NCBI RefSeq assembly: GCF_033568475.1
Contig: NC_133121.1
Coordinates: forward strand, 135,936,375-136,000,374
From: Henckelia pumila
Lineage: Eukaryota; Streptophyta; Magnoliopsida; Lamiales; Gesneriaceae
Direction: 5' to 3'
DNA: 64,000 nt
Positions 47,228-59,646 of this stretch are shown here, piece by piece. The notes under the pieces are model-generated. The model was not told where the DNA came from and made no database searches. It worked only from the letters and a program-made list of their open reading frames with translations. Numbering within the stretch: position 1 is the first letter of the stretch; each line of letters begins with the position of its first letter. Made by a program: the position numbers and the translations under genes.

Positions 47228-47818
47228 ATAATTGAGGGATTTCAGTACTGAGAAGAGGGAAATCGATGGAATTGCTGAAAAATGGGATCGATGAAATTTC
47301 TTTAGAAAACTCTTGTTTTTAAGCCTATTTTTTATTTATATAGGTTGAACTAAACTCCTACTATTTTTAAAATTGAGTCACCGATTTACAAATTGGACTA
47401 AAATTAACACATAAATTTATTTATTTTTCGTAAAAAAAAATTTGGGACACCCGAGTTACGCGAGTTACAACCCAGATAGTCTTAAGTGTGTCTCCACCCG
47501 TGGGCCTTGGTACAACTCGAATCAAACTTGTATAAGGTAATGTTTGGAAGAGTTTTTAGGAAGCACTTCTCAGCTTTATCTCAACAAAATTTTGATATTT
47601 TGTGAAATTTTGTTAAGGAAAAACTGAAAAGTGCTTTCTAGATACTCTCTCAAGTGAAATTGAAAATCTCCCTTGATTTATTGATACTTATAAAGTCTTA
47701 TGTGTTGAACGAAATTTTGAGTTTGAGACTCATGAATTATAGCAAAAGTCATTTTCACACACACACATATATGAGATATGATTCTTTAACACAAAACTAA
47801 TATGAGATCGTCTTATGA
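47228..47818. other. Non-coding DNA
   Basis: AT-rich with a CA/TA microsatellite near 47,757-47,772. No gene or element boundary recognised. Confidence 0.4.
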
Positions 47819-47827
47819 TTTAATCTA

Positions 47828-48151
47828 GGGGAAATTGCATACATCACCCTTGTGAAATCTCGAGTTTGCTGATAACCCCCTATGAATTTTTTTTAAGCTA
47901 ATAACCCTCTGTGATTCTAGATTTATAGCATGCACACCCCTTTTGATTAAAAATGACGAAAATACCCTTGACTTTTATGAACTCTTTAATTTATCATTTA
48001 TTTTATGTAGGGGTATTTTGGTCATTTTTTAGCTGAAAAAAGTGTAGATGCTACAAATCTAGAATCACAGGGGGTTATTACCTTAAAAAATTTTCATAGG
48101 GGGTTATCAGCAAACTCGAGATTTCACAAGGGTGATATATGCAATTTCCCC
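47828..48151. mobile_element. MULE-type MITE with long inverted repeats and 9-bp TSD
   Basis: The 324-bp element starts GGGGAAATTGCATACATCAC and ends with its complement. Its inverted arms match over about 110 bases with few mismatches, including CTCGAGTTTGCTGATAACCC. It is flanked by perfect 9-bp direct repeats TTTAATCTA (47819-47827 and 48152-48160). A 9-base target duplication with long TIRs is the hallmark of Mutator-like elements. There is no coding capacity, so it would have been mobilised in trans. Confidence 0.93.
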
Positions 48152-48160
48152 TTTAATCTA

Positions 48161-48518
48161 TTACTCTTATAAATATATGAGTTCCAATTGTGAATTTTCT
48201 ATTTTATCCTTCTTTATCTTAAATACTATTAATTAAATATTTTTTTGTCATTTCCAATGTTTTTTTTAGGTTTTTAATTTTATTTTCTAGATTAGTCAAG
48301 AGTAATTAATTTTTGTACATTTATTTATTCAAGGTATATTAATTTTTAATATTTAATTCATGTCTTAAATTAAAAAAGTTATTAATCAAAATTTATCTTA
48401 ATTTTGTTTCCATTTATTTACTATTCAAAGTAGATTAATTGTTAAATTTAATTTATTTCTTAAACTAAAAAATTATTATATTTATTGAAATTTGTCTTAA
48501 TTTATTTATTTGTTTATA
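48161..48518. other. AT-rich DNA related to 39.7-41.4 kb
   Basis: Contains diverged copies of the TTAATTCATGTCTTAAATT block seen repeatedly at 39,760-41,370, which suggests the two stretches were once one region now split by the gypsy fragments. No gene. Confidence 0.4.
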
Positions 48519-48538
48519 TCTATATATATATTTATAAA

Positions 48539-49800
48539 AGTGACATTTTAGTTATTATCATTTTTCATTTAATAATTAATATTTTTTTGTAATATTTATG
48601 AAAATTTTAGGGGTTACAAATGTAATCAACAACATCAATATTTTCTTGTCCAAGATAAAAATTATACTCATTTCTTTCCACTTATTTAGTCTTGTGTGTA
48701 TTTTCACATATATATTAAGAAACTATTTGAAAAAATAAATTTTATAAAAAAATTTCTTATTTTACCCTTATTTAATAAAATAAAATAATTATACAAATAG
48801 TTAATAATATGAATTTAATAGAGATAAATTGGTAAAAGAATATGACATATGATATTTAATATGAAATAAAAGTGACACTTTAGTTATTATCATTATTCAC
48901 TTAATAATTAATATTTTTGTCTAATATTTTTGAAAATTGTAAGGACTACTAATGTATGTAATAAACAACATTAATATTTTCTTGTCCAAAGTAAAAATAT
49001 ACTCATTTCGTTCCACGTGTTTAGGCTTGTGTGTATTTTCACATATATATTAAGAAAGTGTTTGAAAAAGTAAATTTTGTAAAGAAATGTCTCAGTTTGC
49101 CCTTATTTAATAAAAGTTTAATAAAATAAAATAATTATAGTTAATAATATGAATTTAATAGAGATAAATTGTTAAAATAGTAGGATATATGATATTTTAT
49201 GTGAAAACTAGACTATATAATTGAGACATATAAAAAATAAATGTAATTTAAATAAGTGAAACATAGAGAGTATTATTTTAACTATGTTTTATGTTCATAT
49301 TTGTATTACAGTATAATATTTGTTTAATAGACTCAATTAATAATAATAAAATAAAATAATTATACAAGTAGTTAATAATATAAATTTAATAGGGATAAAT
49401 CGGTAAAATAATATGAAAATTTAAAAGAATTAATACACAACATAAATATTTTCTTGTCCAAGGTAAAAAATATATTCATTTCGTCTCATTTATTTAGGCT
49501 TGTGTGTATTTTCACATATATATTAAGAAAGTGTTTGTAAAAATAAATTTTGTAAAATAATTTCTCATTTTCCCTTATTTAATTAAACTTTAATAAAATA
49601 AAATAATTATACAAGTAGTTAATAATATGAATTTAACAGGGATAAATTGTTAAAAGAGTAGGACATATGATATTTAATATGAGAACTAAACTATATAATT
49701 GAGACAAATAAAAAATAAATATAGTTTAAATAAGTGAGACATAGAGAGTATGATTATAACTAAGTTTCATATTGATATTTGTATTATAATATAATATTTG
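48539..49800. repeat. Three diverged tandem units containing Stowaway-like MITEs
   Basis: Units beginning near 48,539, 48,871 and 49,430 repeat the order: TTTTCTTGTCCAAGGTAAAA, ACTCATTTCGTCTCATTTATTTAGGC-like start, ATTTTCACATATATATTAAG, and a GTGAGACATAGAGAGTAT end. The two outer blocks within a unit are inverted versions of the common CTCCCTCCGTCCCA terminus of Stowaway-like elements. The first unit is truncated on the right. Confidence 0.6.
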
Positions 49801-50216
49801 GCTAATATAATCAATTAATGTTAATTTTTATGAAATCATAAAAAATTACGTGACAAAAAGTAGAAAATCACACTAAATTCAAAATGATTTTAAGTTAGAC
49901 AAGTTATTCTTATATCTAAGTTACTTAGATCTTAGAAATGATTGATTATAAAAAATTTAACTTGTTTAAAATATGATCGTTAATTATCTAAAAAATGTTT
50001 TCTTCACATTTTTTTGTCTACTCAAATTTTTATTGCAAATAATATATTTAACATAATATTCTTAAAAACTATATATTAATTATCACACTTCATATAAATG
50101 CTTTTTATGGCATGCACAACAACATGTGCTTTATATGTATATCAAATTTAAAACAACACAATTGAATTATTATTGAAGAAAATTAAGAATAAAAACATAT
50201 TTAAGTCAAAAATTGA

Positions 50217-50850
50217 GATCGAACATTGTTGTATTGTCAAAATCACGTCATTAATTGGACTAACAATAGTCGAAAATTAATTGTTAGTGCACCAAAACCG
50301 AATTTTACAACTCAATGGACTAAAACTCAAATTTGGACAAGTTAATAAATCAAAAAATTATTTATCTGAAAGAAATTAATGTAGCAAGTTAAGTTACAAC
50401 AATTGTCTAATGATTAATATGATTTATCAGAGAAAAAATAAAACGTAATTTATATTTACTTTATCAATAGAAGATCAAAATCCATCTCTAAATAAATCTT
50501 TTAAATAAAGAAAAAATAGTTTTTTTTGTTCACTAGCTTATTTAATATTATGATTTGGTCCACTAAGTTTACAAAGTTTATTTGTGATACGCTAAATTTT
50601 AATTCGGCTACTTTTGGTCTAATTGGGGACGTGAAACTGGAAAATACTGATTTATAGTAAAAAAATACTGACACGACATAAAAATGCTGAAGTGAGGATC
50701 GAACATTGTTGAATTATCAAATATCACGTCAGCAATTGGACTAAAAATAATTGAAAATTAAATGTTATTGCACCGTAACCAAATTAATTTGACAACTCAA
50801 TGGACTAAAACTCAAATTTGGACAAGTTAATGAATCAAAAAATTATTTTT
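50217..50850. repeat. Pair of 150-bp direct repeats
   Basis: 50217-50366 and 50697-50850 share GATCGAACATTGTTG, ATCACGTCA, and a long AACTCAATGGACTAAAACTC block with about 15 percent difference. They lie inside the probable Helitron. Another loosely related pair with GGGTGCAATAAT lies at about 50,933 and 51,127. Confidence 0.6.
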
Positions 50851-51620
50851 TAGAAAAAAAATTACTTTTTTTCTTAAAAATCAATATAAGTAAAATTATC
50901 ATTTAAATAAATTGTTTATATTGGGTGCAATAATAGTCTCTGAGAGCATTAATCAAAACATGACGCTTGAGATTTTGTATTGTTTAAAATTTTGAGTCGT
51001 ATTGTTACCATTAACTATAAATTTTGGTAAAGCGATACGTGATCGGCCATACAATTAATATCAGAGTCAAGTTTGTAGTTTCGATTCATATTGATTGAAA
51101 GCACTTCTTGATAAGGTGATTATTTGGGTGCAATAATTGTCTCCTTAGGTTGAACAATTGAAACATGTGTTTGTTTGAACTGCGATACGATCTAAAAGAT
51201 TTGCGTTACACAATTACCACTAACTATAGCTTTTAGTAAAACACAAATCTCTTGATCTTACAGTTTGTAACAAATATATATTTTACGTTTTTCAATAAAT
51301 ATATATATATATATAACATATATTATTGTTTTAAAATTGTTAAGCTAAAAAATAAATCAAACTCAATGCATAAACATATAATATCACTACAAAAAAACGT
51401 CGATCAGAAACCGACAAATATAACAAAAAATAATGTTAAATAGGTCATATGACCACTTCAATAGCTAATTAGATATTGAATCATGGTGACTGAAGTTTGA
51501 ACTTGCCCGTAAAAAGTATAACACTTGATTTTATAAAGCTAAACATTCGACGAAATTTAATAACTTCGGTCTCAATCAAATAAAATTGTTGTTACGTGCG
51601 ACGCACGTACATTTTTCTAG

Positions 51621-51899
51621 TTTTATAAAATATATCTTTGACCTGACCTATAAAATACAATATATTTCATAACAAACATGAACCAAGTCGATTTGTTCAC
51701 GAACATTCTCGAGAAATATCTTTTTCAAAGGGTTTGTGCTCTCTCTTGAAATTTTTTTTAAAAAAATATGTTCTCTAATTTAATATAACGCAAGTTACGC
51801 AACCTATATAGCAAAATTCCGGGTTGAAGCGTGTGCGTTAGGTTATCATATTTTGTTTTAGCGATAATCATGGCGTGACAAAAAACTGGATGAGAGGAC
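51621..51899. other. Non-coding DNA
   Basis: AT-rich, no recognisable feature. Confidence 0.3.
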
Positions 51900-52139
51900 A
51901 AAAATGAAGATGATTTGAAATATTTAGTGGGACGAAATACAAGTTTAATAATAAACTAAAATATAAAAATCAAATCCTTTTTAGGCCCCTTTGTCTCCTT
52001 GGTGGATACATCTGATGATACAAAAATGAAAGATGATTTGAAATATGTAGTGGGACGAAATACAAGTTTAATAATAAACATTAAAATATAAAAATCAAAT
52101 CGTTTTTAGGCCCCTTTGTCTCCTTCGTGGATACATCTA
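51900..52139. repeat. Two-copy tandem duplication, about 121-bp unit
   Basis: 51900-52020 and 52022-52139 are near-identical, each running from AAAAATGAA.GATGATTTG to GTGGATACATCT, with about seven differences. A recent local duplication; no coding. Confidence 0.85.
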
Positions 52140-52719
52140 ATTATCATCATATGGTTGTTCGATGTCACCAAAGAAAAATCCACAAAATATGTTTATATTT
52201 CTCAATCCACAAACTCTCAAAAGTTTAATTTTTTCAATGATTACGTTCTTCATTGTTCAATATAACACAATCGACGCGATAATCTACGATCCGTCACAAA
52301 TGATTCAATAATACCACGAAATAACTAATCACAAGTGATCACAAACCGAACTACTAACATAGTAGATGTAAATTTGGGATTCGAAGCTAAGAATTTGATA
52401 TTTTAATATAAAAACAAACACTAAAACATATGGTATTACATTAGGCATTATCTTCTTATCTTTGTATGCAGGCGGTGAATGAGTCAAAAGGCAAGAAAGA
52501 AAGGACTTAAAATAAAGGTGCTTTTCCTACGTTATTAACTCACCAAACGCAGGCAAGTTGAGTCGCATCGGCGTATGCGCCAAGCAATCCCCCCACGCCT
52601 CTAGAACATTTGACCCATTCAATTGCACAAAATGATATCTACGTTCTTTAATTTTTTATAAATATAAAATAAAATATTCTTTCTTTTTTTTTTCTTCCCT
52701 AGAATTGTAGACTTGATTA
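52140..52719. other. Non-coding DNA
   Basis: AT-rich. No gene found. A less AT-rich patch lies at 52,530-52,620. Confidence 0.35.
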
Positions 52720-52724
52720 CATTA

Positions 52725-53470
52725 AGGGTAAATTAGTGTCCAGTTCCTAAACCCTAATCTAATTTTGTGTTCAGTCCCCTGTCATAAAAAAAATTGTTTA
52801 AATTTCCTGGGCCCACATATTTTATTTTTTTTCGGATGAAATTCAGTACAAAACATTGAAAATTTAGTACAAATACATGATATTTGAGCACTAGTTGTTC
52901 AAGATCGGGTATAAAAAAAAATAAGATTTTGAGTATAAAATCTGAACATCTTTATTAATATAAACTTGCAACATATGTTTGAATACTAAAAAAATCATAG
53001 AAGAGTACAAAACATTGGAAATATGGTACGAATATATGATATTCAAGCACTAATTGTTTAAGATCGAGTATAAAAAATAAGATTTTGAGTATAAAATCTA
53101 AACATCTTTATTAATATGAACTTGCAATATATGTTTGAATACTCTAAAATCATATATTTGTACCAGATTTAACGCATTTGGTACTCAAAAATCATATATT
53201 AGTACCATATTTTTAATGTTTTGTACCGATTTTCATTCAAATAAGATAAATATGTCATTAATATCAATATTTTTTTAGTACTCAAAGTTCATATATTTAT
53301 ACCAAATCTAACACATTTGATACTCTATTTCTGATATTTTGTATCGATTTTCATTCAAAGAAGACAAATGTATTTGTCCCTGCACACTAATTTAGGTTTG
53401 AGTTTAGGGACTGATCACCAAATTATCGTTACATTTAAAATAGAGCACAAATTGCATTTGTCCCTGCTAA
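52725..53470. repeat. Inverted-repeat element with internal 151-bp tandem repeat
   Basis: The left part reads GTGTCCAGTTCCTAAACCCT and the right part ends with its approximate complement (AGTTTAGGGACTGATCACC), so the block is a degenerate foldback. Inside, about 52,851-53,001 and 53,002-53,150 are tandem copies carrying AGTACAAAACATTG and GATTTTGAGTATAAAATCT. Facing copies of the TGGTACAAATAT-type segment lie at 53,160-53,345. The class is unknown. Confidence 0.55.
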
Positions 53471-54539
53471 ATATAAAGATATATATAAATTAAAGACCGC
53501 GTAGCTTTAGAAGTTTGGCAATTTTGTCCCATGTGTAAGGGTTTTACGCTTTTTTTTATTTTTTTTTATATCATTACGTTTTTTCTTGAGTTTTCACACG
53601 GAGGCTGAAAAATATCTATATACCTTATACCACCTTTCTTTTCACGGTATTACTAATATATGTATAACTTATCTTATCTCATCCCACGTTCTTCTCGTCA
53701 TATTATTTATCTATGTATTAACTATTTATATTATATCAATCAAATCATTAATTATTTATCTCACATCAATCAAATCATTGAATTCAAATTACTATATTAC
53801 CCCTTATAAATAATATACTTTTTATTTTATTTATTGTTAAAAGAACAAAATACTCATTTAACATTTTTATATAAAATTTAATCAATCAAATTAAATAAAC
53901 CATAATCTATCAATCAAATCCAATACAATTTTAACTATCATTTTTTATTTATTTTTTATTACATTATACTACTTATCTATATATTACTTATACCATACCT
54001 CAAACCAAACGATGTCTATATACATAATGCATATTGTTTTTCATAAATTAGATCACGTCAGATATCCTTATCACAAAATTGACCGACGTGTTTTTCTTAT
54101 ATAAAAAAATGTTTAAAATCATATATCTGAGCAACAATTTATCGTTCCCGTATACATCCAATAATATATACAAAACAGCTGTTATTATCCTTGCAAAAAT
54201 CAACAAATGGAAAATTATTCAACCGCTAAAGAACCCCACCACAAATCCCAATCAAGAACACCACACAAACACCACGAAAGTCCAACACTCCCCGGAACCT
54301 ATGATCCTCTTGGTGTTTGAATTTGTACGTCAAATACGTGGACAATGGACCAAGTGATGGAACCAAAAAGTTCCATGAATAGGTCAATGTTGAAATCAAA
54401 AAAATTTATTGTGCAAAAAGAATCATATTTCCGTGTTTATACATGTCAAAATATACAAAATTTACAACAAAATTATCAGTTCATCACCGTTTGAACTGAC
54501 CGTGTTGCTGGCTAGCATAGCGAACGTGACATAATTTAT
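53471..54539. other. Non-coding DNA downstream of the WRKY gene
   Basis: AT-rich intergenic sequence containing the likely 3' untranslated region of the WRKY gene in its right-hand part (about 54,400-54,539). No other gene is seen. Confidence 0.4.
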
Positions 54540-56504
54540 TTAAGATAGATATGAATCGAGGAATATGTCGTCTCTAGGCTCATCCTTAGCTCTAGAAAAC
54601 AATGCATTGTCCTGCAAAAGATCGATACCGGAACCCATCGAATTCCCGAACCCTGAATACCTAAAGCTCCTGGCAGGACTAGGCAGCATCTCCAAGGTAA
54701 AAGGCGCCTCGGCTTCGACCGCGCCACCACCGCGTACTGGCAATGCCCCTGCCATGGCTAAATTGTTGCTAGGATTATAAGGGACGGGCCTGCTGAGGAT
54801 ATGGCTGCCTCCGCCACCGCGAGGAGCCGGGACATCGTGGTTGTGTCTCCCCTCGTACGTTGTTATCACGGATTTCGGGTCGTTTGAGGCTCGTTCCACA
54901 TGTTTTCTAACCGGACAGGCGGGACTAGTGCACTTGTAATAGCTCCTACAATCATCAATCAAAGAAAAAGGTGCGACAAGATTAAAACTACTTGGAAAAT
55001 TGAAGTGTGTGCCCTGATTCTTGATTGAATTTATGTGTGATCAAGAAACTATTGAATTCTCACCTGGGATTGGGATTTCCTTTCACCACTTTCTGGCCAT
55101 ACTTTCTCCATCTATACCCATCAATTAGTATATCTATATCACTTTTGGTTTGAACTACAACTCTTGGTTCCCTCACTGTTTTACTCCCAATCCCACCACC
55201 ATTTTCACTTCCATTCTCACTTTTCCTGAACACACAAAGCAATATACTATTAGGCAGGGGAAAAAACAGAGATGCGATTTCAAATGACTCAATCCAAATG
55301 TATCCTTTGTGTAAAATAACTATACAAGTTCATGAAATTTACCATCTTTTCATATCGGGTTCATCTTCATCAAACTCATCCCCACCATACTTGCTCTTAT
55401 AGTCGAACTCATCATCTCCAACCGATAGCGATGAGTTCTCCGGTGGCGTTGCAACCGAAGAATCCGCTTTCCCTGCACCAACTGAACCATCTGACAGCTG
55501 CTCCGGTACCTCGGTTTGAGACTGAATCACCACGGAAGAAGCCGAAACTGCGGACGAAGACGATCTTCGAACGGACTGAGGCTTCGCATGAGTATGAGAA
55601 CCTTTGTAAACAATTTCAGTAACCTGTCCAGACAAAGATCTTTCCACTTTTTTCTTTGTGGGGCAATTGGGATGTGTGCATTTGTAATAGCTTCGAGGAT
55701 TCTCACTTCCTTTCACTTGTTTCTGCCCGTATTTTCTCCAGTTATAGCCGTCCTCCAACCTCTTGTTCTCCGTTATTGACGCTGATGATTCCTTGTATTG
55801 ATCAATTTGCTGGGTTGGATTGAATTCGGAATTCAAGAAGTTGTTTTCTGGTGGCAAATTGTCTTGTTTAGCAGGTTCTTGATAGAATTCCCATGTGGGA
55901 AAATCCTGAATTGATCGATATGTACGCAGAATAGTTAGATTCATTCATTGGGGAAAAAAGTAAATTAACCAAAGAAATCAAGAAAGAGTAAATGGAAATG
56001 AATTTCTTACAGTGGAGAATGTATTGGGTTGAAAAGAGAAATCTGAGAAGTTCTTCTGCTCTGGCTTAATCTCCTGCTGATATATTCTGTTGGATTCAAT
56101 CTTCCAATTGATATTCGGAAACGTTCCTGTTGTCGGAGAAGGTAAAATCTGCATGATAAACATTTCAAAAATCATCCCAGCAATGAAAAGATTTCATCAA
56201 TTCATTTCAAAGAATATGTATGACAGGCAAAAAAGACTAAAGATTCTCTCTTTTTTCTTACATCGGAAGAAGCTAACAGAACCGGAGAATCAAGAAACTC
56301 AGACGGGCTCAAGCCGAAGTAGGAAAAAGGCGAGGCGGCGGAAGGAGGGGATATGGGAAGAGAAGGGGGCGGCAGAGACTTAAACTTAGGCACCCCAGAA
56401 CCTTTCCCGCCACCCCCAACTTCCCTGTTCAGGGCGGAGCCGGCGGTGGGTTGCTGGCGGCGGTCGGCGGCCAGAAGACTGGTGAAAGAGTTGGGAGAAG
56501 ACAT
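54540..56504 (-). CDS. WRKY33: Group I WRKY transcription factor, WRKY33-like, 503 aa, five exons
   Basis: Nuclear factor binding W-box DNA (TTGAC). Exons on the minus strand: 56504-56262, 56148-56011, 55905-55343, 55225-55064 and 54945-54540, all with GT-AG introns and matching phases, 1,512 bases including the stop. The N-terminus has a Ser-Pro cluster ([26 protein letters not shown]), the MAP-kinase target region of WRKY33. The first WRKY domain has WRKYGQK at 183-189 and zinc ligands C203, C208, H231, H233. The second has WRKYGQK at 354-360 and C374, C379, H403, H405, and is split after PR by the usual R-type intron. The C-terminal FTLEML and [14 protein letters not shown] motifs also match WRKY33. 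AtWRKY33 controls defence against necrotrophs and camalexin synthesis; that this gene does the same is inferred. The close paralogues WRKY25/26 are alternatives. Confidence 0.93.
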
Positions 56505-57030
56505 GAAAAACTGAATACAATCTTGGATTCACAGAGGATTCCAAGCTTCCTGAGGAAGATGCGTGTGGGAAAATATAAATGATATGTGTTGGGATATATG
56601 ATTCTTGATTGGCTTGTCGGGAAGAAGAAAAAGTGGAAATATAGACGTGTTTTGCTTCTACATTTGTCTGAAAATTGTGGGTTTGGTGATCTCTTTTCCC
56701 TCAAGTTTGGTTCGATACAAGCTATAAGCTTCTGAGAAGCTTTGAAAACATCTTATGACCAAATAAACAACAAATAAAAGTAATTTTGAACTCGGTTTTT
56801 TTTTTTTTCACTTTTTCCATTTAGTTATGATATTTTACAAATTTAAATTTAAATATAACAATGATAAGTAAGATTGACATTTTTTTTTTTGAGTTGAGGA
56901 AAAAATTTTCGTTAAGGTCTCGAACTCAAAATCTTGTCTTACAATTAGGACCTTAGTGTCACATGAACTGCAAGTCATCGACAAGATTGAATTTTTTATA
57001 CTTATAAGATATGAAAATTGAAACATATTC
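56505..57030 (-). promoter_or_regulatory. 5' untranslated and proximal promoter region of the WRKY gene
   Basis: On the minus strand TATA-like motifs (TTTATATTT near 56,573 and CTATATTTCC near 56,640) lie 65-140 bases upstream of the ATG. Pyrimidine-rich leader sequence follows. The transcription start cannot be fixed from sequence. Confidence 0.4.
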
Positions 57031-58200
57031 TATAAAATAAAATATGAAATAGAGTTAAATGCATGAAAACACAGTTCCAAAATTTTTTTAAAAAAAAACC
57101 ATCAAAATTAGTTATCGTTCAACTCCTTGCTTTATTGATAGTATATATTCATAAAATTATCAATTGATTCGACTTTTTTTTACTCTTGAAAAAACCAGTT
57201 ATAAATATAAATTCATTTATCAAGATTTAATTTATTTTTACATCATAGACTCCACCCATAAAATATAAGTTTAGGTCGAACTTAAACTAGTTTTAGTTAG
57301 GTTAGGTAATTTGTTTTCTTTCACAACTTCCCTTTCCTGGACATGAATCCTTGTTGGAAACATTTGGAATGATTTTATTTTTTAAAAACAATTGGATTAT
57401 TTACATTTGTTAAAACATCAAATACAAAACACAAAATTAGATTTTTTTTAAGAAAAAAAAAAATCTTTTGTGGGCCATTTTATGACGAAAAATTGGATAT
57501 ACTATAGTCAAAGCTCGTGGTTTTGACTGAGATATGGACAGGATGCGAATGGCGGCTGAGGCATCATTATCTTTTACGCGTTTGGATCACTCTCATTGGG
57601 CTCCCTTTTACACATCATAATTTTGTATGATAAATTATGATGGCAAAATTATTTTTCACTTGATGACCATAAAGTAATATTCTAAAAAGCTTGATTACTT
57701 TTCGTTTAATCTCTTTTAAGCTTGAAATTTTTTTAAAACGTTTTGTTTTGGCCAAAAATGGTTGAAAAAAATGATTAGACATAGATTGATCATATCAAGT
57801 ATCATTAAATACGCATAAATGTGATTTTTCTAAAAACGAAAATTGATTAATAAAACGAAAATAGATTATAAATTAGCGTTTTTACTAGTGAGTGATTGTT
57901 AGCAATGTTAGAAGTGTATAATATTGTGTCAATTGTAGAGATAATGTGAATGTAGAACATATTGAATGATTTTACAGCTAATGTTTTAAATTAGACCAAT
58001 TAATTTAGTTTATGTTCGATGACACGAGATATGAAATTAATGATGAAATAAATTGAATTAGAATTTCACAAAGAATTAATGCATTACATGCACTTGATTT
58101 GTTTAAGATGACTAAAATTATAGTTTAAATTAAAAACGTTTTTTTACGCTTAAGCTCGCAGTAATCGCGCTTAAACTTAAAAACCTTGAAGCTAGGCTCC
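57031..58200. other. Upstream intergenic DNA of the WRKY gene
   Basis: AT-rich with no gene seen. Contains the W-box pair listed separately. At 58,140-58,180 lies an ACGCTTAAGC / GCGCTTAAAC motif similar to that at 12,840, perhaps the edge of an old repeat. Confidence 0.4.
57506..57528. promoter_or_regulatory. Inverted pair of W-boxes
   Basis: AGTCAA (57506-57511) and TTGACT (57523-57528) are facing W-box cores 11 bases apart, about 1.0 kb upstream of the WRKY start codon. W-boxes are the binding sites of WRKY proteins, and WRKY33 genes are known to regulate themselves through such elements. Function here is inferred. Confidence 0.45.
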
Positions 58201-59018
58201 CACGTGATATGAATCTAGAAAGCACTCGAAGATTCATATTATTCCAAGATTTCTTCCATGATTTACATTTGGGGGTTGAAGGGTTTGAAATTCATGGCAA
58301 TCAAGTTGGAGTACTTGAAGATCAATCTGGAGGATGTTATAATGTCATTGAAGGCCAAAAAGATCAAGAAAATAAAGGATTTTCACGACAGGACAGCGCT
58401 CCAGCGCTTCAAATCAGGCGCTCCAATGCCAAAACTTCGTATTTTGCAGCGCTACCGCACTTACACACAGTATGACGTGTAGTGTGTGTTTTCGGATTTT
58501 TGAGTATTTTTGATATTTTTGATATTTTTTAGTTTTCTAAACATACTAGGAAACTTTTGGAAGATATCTTTGCTATCTTTAGATATATTTAGATATTATT
58601 TTGCTATATCTTTTATTATTTTGTAGTTGTATTATAAATACAACAAATACATTCATTATTGAACAACATAATTCAGATTCAGTTTATACACAAATTATTG
58701 AAATTCTCTCAAGAATTTTATTCAAAGTTTTGCTTTGACTTTTCAAATCAAATTTTTTCCGGTTTAATTACTTGGAAGCGTTTGTCAATTGTTTCTCACT
58801 GAAGATTGTCAGATACAAGTTATCTGAAGGTTTTTCTTGGTTTCAATTGTCGTGATTTCTGTTGTTAATCGTATCGTCGATTAAAGGTGAAAGTCCAAAA
58901 TCCTATCAATTTTACTTTTTTCAAAGATTGGGCAAAACTTTGGATCTTTTGTTTATTGATCAGAGGGTGCGATTCAGATTTGTAATAGTGTTTGCTAATC
59001 TTACACATCAAGATTCAT
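58201..59018 (+). mobile_element. LTR/leader region of a gypsy-like element with PBS
   Basis: Contains a TATA-like TATTATAAATAC at about 58,628 and ends before TTTGGTATCAAAGCCAAGAT (59,025-59,044), a methionine-tRNA type primer-binding site. The left boundary of the LTR is uncertain. The short plus-strand frames at 58209-58482 have no known domain. Confidence 0.55.
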
Positions 59019-59057
59019 ATCATTTGGTATCAAAGCCAAGATTTTGAATCAAGTACC

Positions 59058-59646
59058 ATGAATTATAAAGAAGGAGAAAATTCGAAACTAGATTTTTCTA
59101 AGGTTCAAATGGAAGAGTTGATCGAGATGATGAGAAAGGCGGTTAAGGATGTGCTTAAGCAAATACATAAGAAATTGAGTAAGTTGGAGGATGGCTATGG
59201 TATTGGTAAATGTGAATAAAGTAGTAGGAGACATTATGGGAGTAAGAGAGAAAGACAAATCGATGGTTTTGGAGATGTTCATGGGCATGATGAGTCATCC
59301 ACACGGAGGTCGAATCTAGAAGAGGTGGTCGTGACTAAGTCCGTGAGAAAGTCAAAGCGTGAAAATCCGAAGCAAGAATTTCAAGGTACATCTAAAATTT
59401 CAAATCCTCGTACTTGTTATATTGTGTGTATATGGTGTTGTGAAATTGGGCATGATATTAGCCATTGTCCTAATGAGGTGGTGAAGGTGGTGGATTCTAA
59501 AGTAGTTGATGAATCCAATGTTGAAGTTGATGATGAATTAAAAGTTAAAGTTGAAGAATTTGAGAAAATCGAGGTTGATGATACTCCAATTATTATTGAT
59601 TATGTTAATGTTGACATATGTGTGGTGGATGGTGAATCATTGTTTG
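59058..59646 (+). pseudogene. Gag fragment with CCHC zinc knuckle
   Basis: Starts with ATG at 59058 just after the PBS (MNYKEGENSKLDF, then VQMEELIEMMRKAVKDVLKQ, a helical stretch). A stop follows at about 59,217. A second frame (59325-59651) carries the retroviral-type zinc knuckle CIWCCEIGHDISHC (C-X2-C-X4-H-X4-C), then an acidic, valine-rich tail. The frame is cut at 59647 by the insertion of another LTR. No protease, RT or integrase is present. Confidence 0.75.

Larger units (their letters stand above)
48519..51620 (+). mobile_element. Probable non-autonomous Helitron, 3.1 kb
   Basis: The 5' end reads A, then TCTATATATATATTTATAAA, a common plant Helitron start. The 3' end reads TACGTGCGACGCACGTA, a perfect 8-bp stem hairpin, then nine bases including CATTTTT, then CTAG, followed by T. 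Insertion between A and T, a 5' TC, and a hairpin 10-12 bases before a terminal CTRR are the defining Helitron features. No Rep/helicase coding lies inside; the interior is tandemly duplicated MITE-like DNA. The pairing of these two ends is inferred. Confidence 0.6.

Noticed and set aside
51252-51443. Small frame next to a TA microsatellite
   Set aside because: Low-complexity AT-rich translation (Tyr, Ile, Asn) without domain.
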